Source: Patescibacteria group bacterium
GTDB taxonomy: Bacteria; Patescibacteriota; Kazan-3B-28; UBA10110
DNA: 18,882 nucleotides
NCBI GenBank assembly: GCA_003524745.1
Contig: DQGN01000037.1
Coordinates: forward strand, 1 to 18,882
Direction of reading: 5' to 3'
Each line of letters starts with the position of its first letter. Position 1 is the stretch's first letter. The notes under the pieces are model-generated. The model searched no databases, was not told where the DNA came from, and was given only the letters and a program-made list of their open reading frames with translations. Both the position numbers and the translations under genes were made by a program. This document shows positions 1-5,409 of this stretch, in pieces.

Positions 1-273
1 CTCAAAACCTTTATTGTTTTGTTGCGGGCATTGGGGTGGTTGGTTCTGGTCGGCGGATTAGCGGGTGCTATCGAAGCCATGATCGCGCCAGAGTTGATTG
101 ACCAACTGGGATTGCTTAATATTTATCATTCTGCTTGGCTGTTGGCATTAGTTATTCTGATTGGAGCAGTAGTTTATGCCATGATTTTCTTTGCCTTAGC
201 CGAAGCCATTGGTGCTTTTCTGTCAGTAGAAGGCAATATGCGTAAACTCCGTGAACTATTAGACAAAAAGTAG
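1..273 (+). CDS. Small integral membrane protein, 5' end outside the window
   Basis: The reading frame is already open at base 1, so the gene probably starts upstream; the first in-window start-like codon (TTG at 19) lies inside a hydrophobic run and is unlikely to be the real start. It ends with TAG at 271-273. About 90 residues are visible. They form two clear membrane segments, one around the first 20 residues and one in the middle (SAWLLALVILIGAVVYAMIF), followed by a charged cytoplasmic-looking tail ending KLRELLDKK. No catalytic motif is seen, and I do not recognise a family with a known function. The stop codon lies only a few bases before a family A palindrome and about 50 bases before the 5S gene, which shares its strand. 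Confidence 0.7.
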   Translation, partial: LKTFIVLLRALGWLVLVGGLAGAIEAMIAPELIDQLGLLNIYHSAWLLALVILIGAVVYAMIFFALAEAIGAFLSVEGNMRKLRELLDKK

Positions 274-276
274 TAT

Positions 277-304
277 CCGTCATTCTGGCTTGTCCAGAAT
301 CGTA
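277..304. repeat. Family A palindromic repeat copy
   Basis: The sequence runs GTCATTCTGG, a short loop, then CCAGAATCGTAT. The two arms ATTCTGG and CCAGAAT are exact complements. The same element recurs at 18319-18360 and twice at 18643-18706. It sits between the stop codon of the first gene and the 5S rRNA gene. Confidence 0.75.
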
Positions 305-324
305 TTTATAAAAGTAACGAGTAT

Positions 325-449
325 ATTGTCCTGGTGTCCGAAGCGAGATGGAAACACCCGTTCCCATCCCGAACACGGCAGTTAAGCATCTCAGCGCCGA
401 TGATAGTTGCCCTTTGTGGGTCGCAAAAGTAGGTCGATGCCAGGACAAT
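325..449 (+). rRNA. rrf: 5S ribosomal RNA
   Basis: The region contains the conserved 5S core: GAAACACCCGTTCCCATC, CCGAACACGGCAGTTAAG, a CAGCGCCGATGATAG stretch and a GTAGGTCGATGCCAGG 3' end. The two ends (325-334 and 440-449) form a perfect 10 bp helix I. Length is about 120-125 nt, normal for bacterial 5S. The helix-based ends are approximate by a few bases. No 23S sequence precedes it: the upstream neighbour is a protein gene 50 bases away, so this 5S gene is not at the end of a normal 16S-23S-5S operon. A terminator follows at 470-493. Confidence 0.95.
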
Positions 450-469
450 GTATTGGTTAAATGGAAAAC

Positions 470-493
470 AACAGCCCATTGCGGGCTGTTTTT
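470..493 (+). terminator. Rho-independent terminator after 5S rRNA
   Basis: An 8 bp perfect stem (AACAGCCC / GGGCTGTT) with a 5-base loop is followed by a run of T. It starts 20 bases after the 5S 3' end. Confidence 0.85.
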
Positions 494-573
494 GGTATTG
501 TATACATTGTGTTTTAGGATAGTTTATGATAAATTTAAATATCAAAATTGATATCTTAGAGGAGATGATTGAT

Positions 574-1029
574 ATGGAAAAACAGCTCAAAGAATTTATC
601 GAAGCTGTTAACAAATTGCCCTTTAAAATTCCAGTAGTCCTGGCAGACGAGATAAATTCTCGTATGGAAGAGATCGGGGGAGTCAATGTAATTGGCACAC
701 GGGAATTAATGCCTACTTTGGGAGGGACTCTCTGTATTTCTACTGGTGGAAATCCCGTGAGTTCGGTCAAGAATGTGATGGACATTATCGAGAAATTGAT
801 AGGTAAGAAGCCTGTCGTAAGAAACTTCTCGGTTAGCATGGGAATAAGCGTTGTTCCCAGTTGGTTGAAAGCCAAAGTCACATTGTCTATAGCTGATGGA
901 GTTTTTGGCCGTTATTGCCTCAATGATCCTAATCTGGGATGGGTGGTAATTGAAGCTTTACGGCAAGAACTTGGAGAGCCTGTTGATGGGTGCTGGAGTT
1001 ACTCAGTTTATTACGTTTGGCCATCATAG
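574..1029 (+). CDS. Unknown soluble protein, 151 aa
   Basis: The start at ATG 574 is chosen because AGAGGAG at 558-564 lies 9 bases upstream. An in-frame ATG at 565 abuts that sequence, and the longer frame from 526 would bury it. The protein starts MEKQLKEFIEAVNKLPF. It has no signal peptide or membrane segment and looks like a mixed alpha/beta soluble domain with a glycine-rich stretch (TLGGTLCISTGGNP) and an aromatic end (CWSYSVYYVWPS). I do not recognise a family. It is flanked by strong terminators on both sides (470-493 and 1065-1100), so it is probably a single-gene transcript. A small inverted repeat (ATATCA, 4 bases, TGATAT; 539-554) lies just before the ribosome binding site and might be an operator or leader hairpin. 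Confidence 0.75.
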   Translation: MEKQLKEFIEAVNKLPFKIPVVLADEINSRMEEIGGVNVIGTRELMPTLGGTLCISTGGNPVSSVKNVMDIIEKLIGKKPVVRNFSVSMGISVVPSWLKAKVTLSIADGVFGRYCLNDPNLGWVVIEALRQELGEPVDGCWSYSVYYVWPS

Positions 1030-1064
1030 GCTTAATCAGGAACCCAAGTACCGAACCGATTAAT

Positions 1065-1100
1065 GTCCCCGTGTGCTATGCGCCACGGGGGCGTTTTTTT
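1065..1100 (+). terminator. Rho-independent terminator
   Basis: Stem CCCCGTG (1067-1073) pairs with CACGGGG (1084-1090), extended by G-C and T-G pairs at the base, and is followed by seven T at 1094-1100. It closes the transcript of the 574-1029 gene. Confidence 0.85.
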
Positions 1101-1135
1101 ATCTCTCAATAATACCTGGTTCTATTACGGCAGTA

Positions 1136-1144
1136 TGGTACAAT
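1136..1144 (+). promoter_or_regulatory. Probable extended -10 promoter for the 1168 gene
   Basis: TGGTACAAT matches an extended -10 element (TG, one base, TACAAT). No good -35 is seen at the expected distance, which is tolerated with extended -10 elements. Transcription would start near 1151, giving a leader of about 17 bases. The upstream terminator at 1065-1100 makes a new promoter here necessary. Confidence 0.4.
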
Positions 1145-1167
1145 AATAATAATTAATATGTAGTCCT

Positions 1168-1464
1168 ATGGCGAAGAAATTCAAAAAGACAGCGAAGGAG
1201 ATCGAACGGTTAAGCGGGTTATACAAACACACCAGCCAACCCATCGGGGTAGCCAGTCCTATTGTCAATACAGTGTCCGGTCAGGCAGCCGAAGGCACTT
1301 TAGCGGCCGCGCACAATCAAAAACACATCATTATTCGGCACGATCTAATCACTTTGTTGATTGTGGCGGCAATTATGTTAGTGGCTCTGTTTGCCCTGAA
1401 TTATGCGGTTGACCACACTATTGTCGGCACTTGGTTGAATCAAGTCGTCAGCAAATTCATCTAA
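1168..1464 (+). CDS. Small single-pass membrane protein of unknown function, 98 aa
   Basis: The N-terminus is basic (MAKKFKKTAKEIERLSGLY), the middle is a flexible Ala/Ser/Gly linker, and one membrane helix lies around residues 62-79 (LITLLIVAAIMLVALFAL). A short tail ending VVSKFI follows. This order suggests a cytoplasmic N-terminal part that may touch nucleic acid or ribosome, anchored by a C-terminal helix. That is only an inference from charge. There is no convincing Shine-Dalgarno. The gene converges with comM; the gap between them carries family A repeats and an AT-rich imperfect hairpin. I do not recognise the family. Confidence 0.7.
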   Translation: MAKKFKKTAKEIERLSGLYKHTSQPIGVASPIVNTVSGQAAEGTLAAAHNQKHIIIRHDLITLLIVAAIMLVALFALNYAVDHTIVGTWLNQVVSKFI

Positions 1465-1474
1465 ACATTGTATG

Positions 1475-1580
1475 TGTCATTCCCGCGCAGGCGGGAATCC
1501 AGACAAAAACAGAATTTTTTTTGTTTTATTTTCTGGGTCCCCGATGTCGGATGGCTTTGCCTCCGACTCGAGGATGACAA
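1475..1580. repeat. Family A repeats in the convergent gap, possible bidirectional terminator
   Basis: The first copy has an 8 bp perfect stem, ATTCCCGC (1479-1486) and GCGGGAAT (1491-1498), inside GTCATTCC...GGAATCCAG. It is followed by T and A runs around 1510-1530. A second, diverged copy ends with CGAGGATGACAAC near 1580, just beyond the comM stop. The T run after the first stem could terminate the plus-strand gene, and the whole gap could end both convergent transcripts. Confidence 0.55.
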
Positions 1581-1584
1581 CGAG

Positions 1585-3108
1585 CTAAAGTTCGTTGTCA
1601 GTTAAACGGTAACTTAAGGCCTCGGCGATATGCTGGGGTTTTATATTGTTTTCATTTTCTAAATCGGCAATGGTTCTGGCAACTTTGAGGGTGCGGCTAT
1701 AAGCGCGGCCAGACAAATTCATTTTATCGACCGCATGGCGCAGGAGTTGGTGGCCGGTCTCGTCTAAGGCGCAAAATTGCTTTAGCTCCTCGGTATTCAT
1801 TTCGGAATTATTGGTGGTGGGGGAAGTGGCGAATCTCTCGGCTTGAATTCTTTGGGCTAAAATAATCCGCTCCCTGATCTTAAATGAACTTTCGGCATTG
1901 GGGTTAGTAGTAAGTTTGTCGTAGCTTAAACGGGGGACTTGGATATGTAAATCGATCCGGTCTAACATCGGCCCAGAAATCTTCTTTTGGTAATTATGGA
2001 TTTGGCCGGCACTACAAGTGCAGGATTTTTGTGGGTCGCCAAAATAACCACAGGGGCAAGGGTTTTGCGCCGCGACCAACATAAAATTAGCCGGAAAGGT
2101 GGTGTTTTGGTTAGCTCTGGAAATATGCACGACTTTATCTTCCATCGGTTGACGCAGCACATCCAGTACTTGCCGCGTAAATTCCGGCAATTCGTCTAAG
2201 AACAATACACCTTTGTGGGCAAGTGAAATTTCCCCGGGCTTGGGCCAATTTCCGCCCCCAGTAATCGCGACGGCAGAAGCGGTATGGTGAGGACTACGAA
2301 AAGGTCGCTGAAGGATCAAGGAGCTATTATTGCTCAAATATCCAGTTACGCTATAAATTTTGGTCACATCTAACATTTCCGGGACGGTGAGAGGCGGCAG
2401 GATAGTGGTTAAGGCCTTGGCGAGCATGGTCTTACCGCTTCCCGGAGGGCCAGACATCAGAATGTTGTGTCGGCCGGCGGCCGCGATCTCGAGTGCCCGT
2501 TTCGCTTGTTCTTGGCCGGAAATATCTTTCATATCGGTGGCAAAGGCCTGTTCCAGCAGCGAGGGATCAACGGCAGTTTGTGGGTGCGGGGGAATGTTAA
2601 TTTCTCTGCGGAGATGGGCGACCAGTTGTTTTAAGTTTTTGACCGGGATAATTTCTATACTATCAATGAGGGAGGCCTCCAGCGCATTTTCAGCTGGCAG
2701 ATAAATAGTTTTGATGCGTTGTTCTTTAGCCATCGCAGCAAATAAAATAGCGCCATTAATGGGGCGAATATTACCGTCTAAGGCTAATTCTCCAAAAAAT
2801 ACTGCACTATCTGGTTTATAAATTTGTTCGGAGGCTAACATAATCCCGACTGCGATTGGCAAATCGTAAGCCGGACCTTCTTTGCGGATATCGGCCGGGG
2901 CTAAATTAACCGTAATTTTCCGATTGGGAAATTGGACATTGCTGTTGCGAATAGCCGATTTTACTCGTTCTTTGGCTTCTTCTACGGATTTATCCGGTAA
3001 CCCCACAATTAAAAAACCGGGCAGACCATTGCTGATATCTACTTCGGTATCTACTAAAGTGGCGCTTAATCCGACAATTGCTGCGCTGTTGATTTTGGCT
3101 AAGGCCAT
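1585..3108 (-). CDS. comM: ComM/YifB-family Mg-chelatase-like AAA+ ATPase
   Basis: 507 aa, the usual full length for this family. The N-terminal part (about 1-170) is the Lon-protease-like S5 fold domain (GLPGFLIVGLPDKSVEEAKE, LAPADIRKEGPAYDLPIA). The AAA+ core follows: Walker A GPPGSGKT at 220-227, Walker B VLFLDE at 301-306, sensor Asn 349, and the family cysteines CPCG (351-354) and CTC (363-365). An arginine-finger region is MLDRIDLHI near 381-389. The C-terminal Mg-chelatase-like domain carries NLSGRAYSRTLKVARTIADL. In Haemophilus and other bacteria ComM is a hexameric helicase that promotes branch migration during integration of transformed DNA. In this organism that role is inferred from family only. 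The gene has no strong Shine-Dalgarno, and family A repeats fill its upstream gap. Confidence 0.93.
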   Translation of the reverse strand: MALAKINSAAIVGLSATLVDTEVDISNGLPGFLIVGLPDKSVEEAKERVKSAIRNSNVQFPNRKITVNLAPADIRKEGPAYDLPIAVGIMLASEQIYKPDSAVFFGELALDGNIRPINGAILFAAMAKEQRIKTIYLPAENALEASLIDSIEIIPVKNLKQLVAHLRREINIPPHPQTAVDPSLLEQAFATDMKDISGQEQAKRALEIAAAGRHNILMSGPPGSGKTMLAKALTTILPPLTVPEMLDVTKIYSVTGYLSNNSSLILQRPFRSPHHTASAVAITGGGNWPKPGEISLAHKGVLFLDELPEFTRQVLDVLRQPMEDKVVHISRANQNTTFPANFMLVAAQNPCPCGYFGDPQKSCTCSAGQIHNYQKKISGPMLDRIDLHIQVPRLSYDKLTTNPNAESSFKIRERIILAQRIQAERFATSPTTNNSEMNTEELKQFCALDETGHQLLRHAVDKMNLSGRAYSRTLKVARTIADLENENNIKPQHIAEALSYRLTDNEL

Positions 3109-3138
3109 AAGTTAGAGAATAATCATCTATAGGATCTC

Positions 3139-3204
3139 GTCATCCTGAACGCCTGCCTGCCGGTTTACCTGCCGTAGGTGTGGTAGGCAGGGATTCAGGA
3201 TCCG
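3139..3204. repeat. Family A repeat, long form
   Basis: It starts GTCATCCTGAA and ends TTCAGGAT, with an inner imperfect inverted pair (GCCTGCCTGCCGG against GTGGTAGGCAGGG). It lies upstream of comM. Confidence 0.7.
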
Positions 3205-3223
3205 CATTTTTGTTTATTTTCTT

Positions 3224-3254
3224 GTCTGGATTCCGGGTCCAGCCCGGAATGACG
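3224..3254. repeat. Family A repeat copy
   Basis: GTCTGGATTCCGGG, a short loop, then CCCGGAATGACG. The arms ATTCCGGG and CCCGGAAT are complementary. The same arms are found inside the coding copy at 12323-12420. Confidence 0.75.
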
Positions 3255-3304
3255 AAGTGGTGCAAGGGTAAGATAAATTAATTATAGCGTAGATACTGCG
3301 GCAC

Positions 3305-3333
3305 AAAAAAGCGACTGATCTTATCTAGTCGCT
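3305..3333 (-). terminator. Rho-independent terminator of the two-gene small-protein operon
   Basis: Read on the minus strand, stem AGCGACT pairs with AGTCGCT (3327-3333 and 3310-3316) around a 10-base loop. It is followed by a run of six T (the A run at 3305-3310). It lies 27 bases beyond the stop codon of the 3360-3545 gene. Confidence 0.85.
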
Positions 3334-3359
3334 TTGGTCTCTGTTCAGAGAAGTTGATC

Positions 3360-3545
3360 CTAATCTTTACCACCTTCCCTGATTTTTTCGTTTTCTTTCT
3401 CCGCTGTTGACGAGTGAGGGCCGTGCCGCTGTTGGCACTTTTTCTGCCAATCGCGAAGCCGTCCCGCAGGAAGCCCAAACGGGGTTGTTCTTTTTAGGCG
3501 TCGCAGGAGATCGTTATTAGAAGAACCGTCATTTTTCTCTGGCAT
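3360..3545 (-). CDS. Small basic unknown protein, 61 aa
   Basis: The start is the ATG at 3545, because AAGGAGG (3551-3557 on the opposite strand) lies 5 bases upstream, an unusually perfect Shine-Dalgarno. An in-frame ATG further upstream would bury it. The protein starts MPEKNDGSSNNDLLRRLKR, is rich in Arg and Lys, and ends in a charged tail (EKENEKIREGGKD). It has no membrane segment or signal peptide. The motif FGLPAGRLRDWQKKC in the middle could be a short nucleic-acid-binding helix, but this is only a guess. It follows the 3582-3863 gene by 36 bases and shares its promoter and terminator. I do not recognise the family. Confidence 0.65.
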   Translation of the reverse strand: MPEKNDGSSNNDLLRRLKRTTPFGLPAGRLRDWQKKCQQRHGPHSSTAEKENEKIREGGKD

Positions 3546-3581
3546 GGTAGCCTCCTTTTTGTGCAAGGAATCCAGGGGCTT

Positions 3582-3863
3582 TTAAGCCCGGTATTTGGGG
3601 TACAATGCTTCCGCATTATCCAGAAGTTCAAACCATTCTTTTACTGTTAGCGCGCTAAACTCACCTCGGTGAAATTTATTTAACAGTAATTGAGTTAGTT
3701 CGGGACATAAAGCACTTAGATCCCAACCCTTAACACCCAGATAGTATCTTCTTAACCATCCCGGGTGTTTGGTGGCTGTTCTGGGGATATTTAGTGTCTG
3801 CAATTCTTTTACCAGCACTTGGGCTGGTGTTTCGGAAGTCGTTTCTGATATCTGTATGGACAT
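3582..3863 (-). CDS. Small unknown protein, 93 aa
   Basis: A perfect AAGGAGG lies 6 bases upstream of the ATG at 3863, and a consensus-like promoter lies about 50 bases upstream, so this is very likely a real and well-expressed gene. The sequence starts MSIQISETTSETPAQVLVKE and continues with a compact helical region (LRRYYLGVKGWDLSALCPE, TVKEWFELLDNAEALYPKYRA). It is soluble, with no signal peptide. The last codons overlap a small hairpin (GGGCTTTTAAGCCC, 3576-3589) that includes the stop codon. It heads a two-gene operon with 3360-3545. I do not recognise the family. Confidence 0.75.
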   Translation of the reverse strand: MSIQISETTSETPAQVLVKELQTLNIPRTATKHPGWLRRYYLGVKGWDLSALCPELTQLLLNKFHRGEFSALTVKEWFELLDNAEALYPKYRA

Positions 3864-3914
3864 CGGCAGCCTCCTTATTGTTTGTAAAAGTGCGACCTTG
3901 TTGAAGCAAGAATC

Positions 3915-3943
3915 ATTATAAGCTTACTGGGATGGCTCGACAA
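3915..3943 (-). promoter_or_regulatory. Strong promoter of the small-protein operon
   Basis: On the minus strand TTGTCG (3943-3938) is followed after exactly 17 bases by TATAAT (3920-3915). Transcription would start near 3908, giving a leader of about 45 bases before the ATG at 3863. Its -35 and spacer lie inside the last codons of the CapA-like gene, so the promoter overlaps the end of its upstream neighbour. Confidence 0.65.
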
Positions 3944-4973
3944 GGGGTAACTTTTTGGCCAAATCGGACAAATGTTGCGCCAGAAGATCTTTGTTAACAT
4001 CGCTTTCGGTTAGCCGGGGTTGCCAGCCAGCATCGATCGGAACAGCAGTATAGGCAAATTTGCGGTCAGGATAAAGGGTGATTTCAGCCGCAAAACTATG
4101 TTGGGTCCAATAGTCAAATGGTTGCCAGAAAGCAAAGTTACCTAACGAATAAAAGATCAAACCGTTGTTATAATTTTCGATACCCTCGGGGACATGCGGA
4201 TGGTGGCCGATAACTATATCTGCTCCCACATCAATCACCTGGCGGGCGAAGTCTATTTGGGTGGTCGAGGGCTCGTCTTGATATTCTACGCCTCGGTGCA
4301 TGGAGATAATAATCCAATCCACATTCGGGCGGACGCTTTGGATGGCAGGGATGAGTTTATCGGTATCCGCCCAAGCCACATAATCAAGGGCGCCCGATTT
4401 TTCGTAGCCATTTAGAATTGCCGTCACGGCGAACCAAGCGATAGTTTGGCCGTTTTTTTCTATAATCACCGGTTGATAAAGTTGGGTAGCCTCGCGGTTA
4501 GCCCCGACATATTTTACCGCAGCAGTTTCTAAGTTAGTAAAAGTTTCTAACAAGCGGTCTTTGCCATAATCCCACATGTGGTTATTGGCCAGCGAGACGA
4601 TATCGAAACCAGCATTTGCTAATGTTTTAGCGCCGTCGGGAGGACCGGCAAAGCGGTATTCGTTGGTAGGCGATTGGGTCTCGCCATCTAAATCGGCTAA
4701 TTGGCTTTCTAAATTACCAAAAGTAATATCTGCTGATTTTAAGTAATCGGCAATATTCGCAAACGGATAATCAATTTCTCCGGCTAAGATCTTTTGGCCG
4801 GACTGCCTGCCCAAATTTATATCACCGACCGCAATAATTTTGACGGGTTGAGACTGGGGAACCGCAGTAGTGTTGCTCGGGGTTGTTTTACCAGACATAT
4901 AGATAAAATTAGCAGTAGCATACAACAGAAATAATACCCCCAATCCAATATAGATTTTATCGTTTGTTCTCAT
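3924..4973 (-). CDS. CapA/PgsA-family metallophosphatase-like envelope protein
   Basis: The start is placed at the ATG at 4973 (MRTNDKIY), giving 349 aa. The frame runs on upstream through a family B repeat, and those extra residues (SDVPRGGRVGRM) are repeat-derived and precede the natural signal anchor. Residues 6-26 are the membrane anchor, so the rest is outside the membrane. Family motifs appear in order: VGDINLGR (49-56), GNLES (86-90), ANNHMWDYG (129-137), HRGVEY (226-231) and GHHPHVPEGIENY (256-268), then FYSLGNFAF. These match the PGA_cap/CapA family (PF09587), built on a calcineurin-like metallophosphoesterase fold. In Bacillus, CapA/PgsA takes part in poly-gamma-glutamate capsule export. 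No CapB or CapC partner is visible here, so capsule work is not established. The Shine-Dalgarno is weak. Confidence 0.88.
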   Translation of the reverse strand: MRTNDKIYIGLGVLFLLYATANFIYMSGKTTPSNTTAVPQSQPVKIIAVGDINLGRQSGQKILAGEIDYPFANIADYLKSADITFGNLESQLADLDGETQSPTNEYRFAGPPDGAKTLANAGFDIVSLANNHMWDYGKDRLLETFTNLETAAVKYVGANREATQLYQPVIIEKNGQTIAWFAVTAILNGYEKSGALDYVAWADTDKLIPAIQSVRPNVDWIIISMHRGVEYQDEPSTTQIDFARQVIDVGADIVIGHHPHVPEGIENYNNGLIFYSLGNFAFWQPFDYWTQHSFAAEITLYPDRKFAYTAVPIDAGWQPRLTESDVNKDLLAQHLSDLAKKLPLVEPSQ

Positions 4974-4989
4974 AGACCTATTGTATAAC

Positions 4990-5046
4990 ATCCTCCCCAC
5001 CCTGCCTCCCCTTGGAACGTCAGACGTTCCTTGGTAGGGGAGGATG
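4990..5046. repeat. Family B repeat with inner hairpin
   Basis: The outer part is the C-rich to G-rich pair (CCTCCCC ... GGGGAGG). Inside is a perfect 7 bp stem, GGAACGT (5014-5020) and ACGTTCC (5024-5030). It lies against the start of the CapA-like gene and extends that gene's open frame. Confidence 0.75.
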
Positions 5047-5060
5047 AACAAACTAATAAA

Positions 5061-5219
5061 ATTCCCCTCCTGCCCGCTTCGACTCGGAAGCGAGGCGAGC
5101 CAGAGGAGGGGTTAGGGGAGGAATAAATGTGATCCCCTCCTGTCCGAGGAGGGGTTAGGGGAGGAATAAATGTGATCCCCTCCTGCCAGAGGAGGGGTGA
5201 GGGGAGGAGGGAGTATAAA
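5061..5219. repeat. Three tandem family B units, about 43 bp period
   Basis: Each unit has CCCCTCCTG, a few bases, then GAGGAGGGG, followed by GGGGAGGAATAAATGTG in the first two units. The second unit spans 5131-5173 and the third begins at 5174 with the same GATCCCCTCCTG, giving an exact 43 bp step. The first unit (5061-5130) carries an extra hairpin of about 27 bases between its arms. Confidence 0.8.
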
Positions 5220-5249
5220 TTAATCACCCCCCCACCCCAGCATTCGCTT

Positions 5250-5292
5250 CATCTCATTGGAAATAGGTCATTAGCCTCTTCCGATATAGATG
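5250..5292. other. Possible small structured element, unknown
   Basis: CATCT (5250-5254) pairs with AGATG (5288-5292). Inside, GGAA (5259-5262) pairs with TTCC (5279-5282), and AGG (5265-5267) pairs with CCT (5275-5277). The nested order suggests a folded element between two family B copies. It could be part of a longer repeat rather than an RNA. Confidence 0.25.
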
Positions 5293-5310
5293 TCGCTCCG
5301 CGGGGCAGGC

Positions 5311-5360
5311 CTAACCTCCCCTCTGGACGTCGAACGTCCAAAGGGCAGGGGAGGAGTAAG
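5311..5360. repeat. Family B repeat with inner hairpin
   Basis: ACCTCCCCT and AGGGGAGG form the outer arms. The inner perfect stem is TGGACGT (5324-5330) and ACGTCCA (5334-5340). The inner ACGT arms echo those of the copy at 4990-5046. Confidence 0.75.
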
Positions 5361-5364
5361 GATG

Positions 5365-5401
5365 TTAAATTTTTTCTAAGGGATAATATCACGGTTGGAT
5401 A
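5365..5401. other. Near-copy of the argS 3' end
   Basis: Bases 5365-5401 align with 16323-16360, the last codons and stop of argS, with four mismatches and one single-base gap. Shared blocks include ATTTTTTCTAAGGG, ATAAT and GGTTGGATA. It lies 8 bases beyond the stop codon of the 5410-6984 gene. It could be a relic of a small duplication or recombination event; the gap breaks the argS frame. Confidence 0.5.
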
Positions 5402-5409
5402 GGGGTGGG

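Larger units (their letters stand above)
4974..5409. other. 436-base intergenic block made mostly of family B repeats
   Basis: No convincing gene is present. The block holds five family B units (4990-5046, three tandem units 5061-5219, and 5311-5360), a structured stretch at 5250-5292, and a 37-base near-copy of the 3' end of argS at 5365-5401. It separates the CapA-like gene from the secreted protein upstream of it. No clear promoter for the CapA-like gene was found in it. Confidence 0.7.

Noticed and set aside
348..551. Open frame across the 5S rRNA gene
   Set aside because: It overlaps the rRNA and its terminator and is not a protein gene.
306..881. 191-codon minus-strand frame opposite the 5S and the orphan gene
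   Set aside because: It spans an rRNA gene and a terminator and opposes a gene with a good ribosome binding site.
3278..3478. 66-codon minus-strand frame overlapping the small-protein operon
   Set aside because: It overlaps the 3360-3545 gene in another frame and runs through its terminator; no Shine-Dalgarno.
4974..5051. N-terminal extension of the CapA-like frame (26 residues before MRTNDK)
   Set aside because: It is encoded by a family B repeat and precedes a complete membrane anchor; the ATG at 4973 is the more natural start, though its Shine-Dalgarno is weak.
4970..5402. Two open frames, one on each strand, of about 80 codons in the repeat block
   Set aside because: They consist of repeat-derived Pro/Gly/Ser-rich sequence with no ribosome binding site.
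4983..5409. CRISPR array
   Set aside because: The repeats are palindromic with no regular unique spacers, and no cas gene is present.
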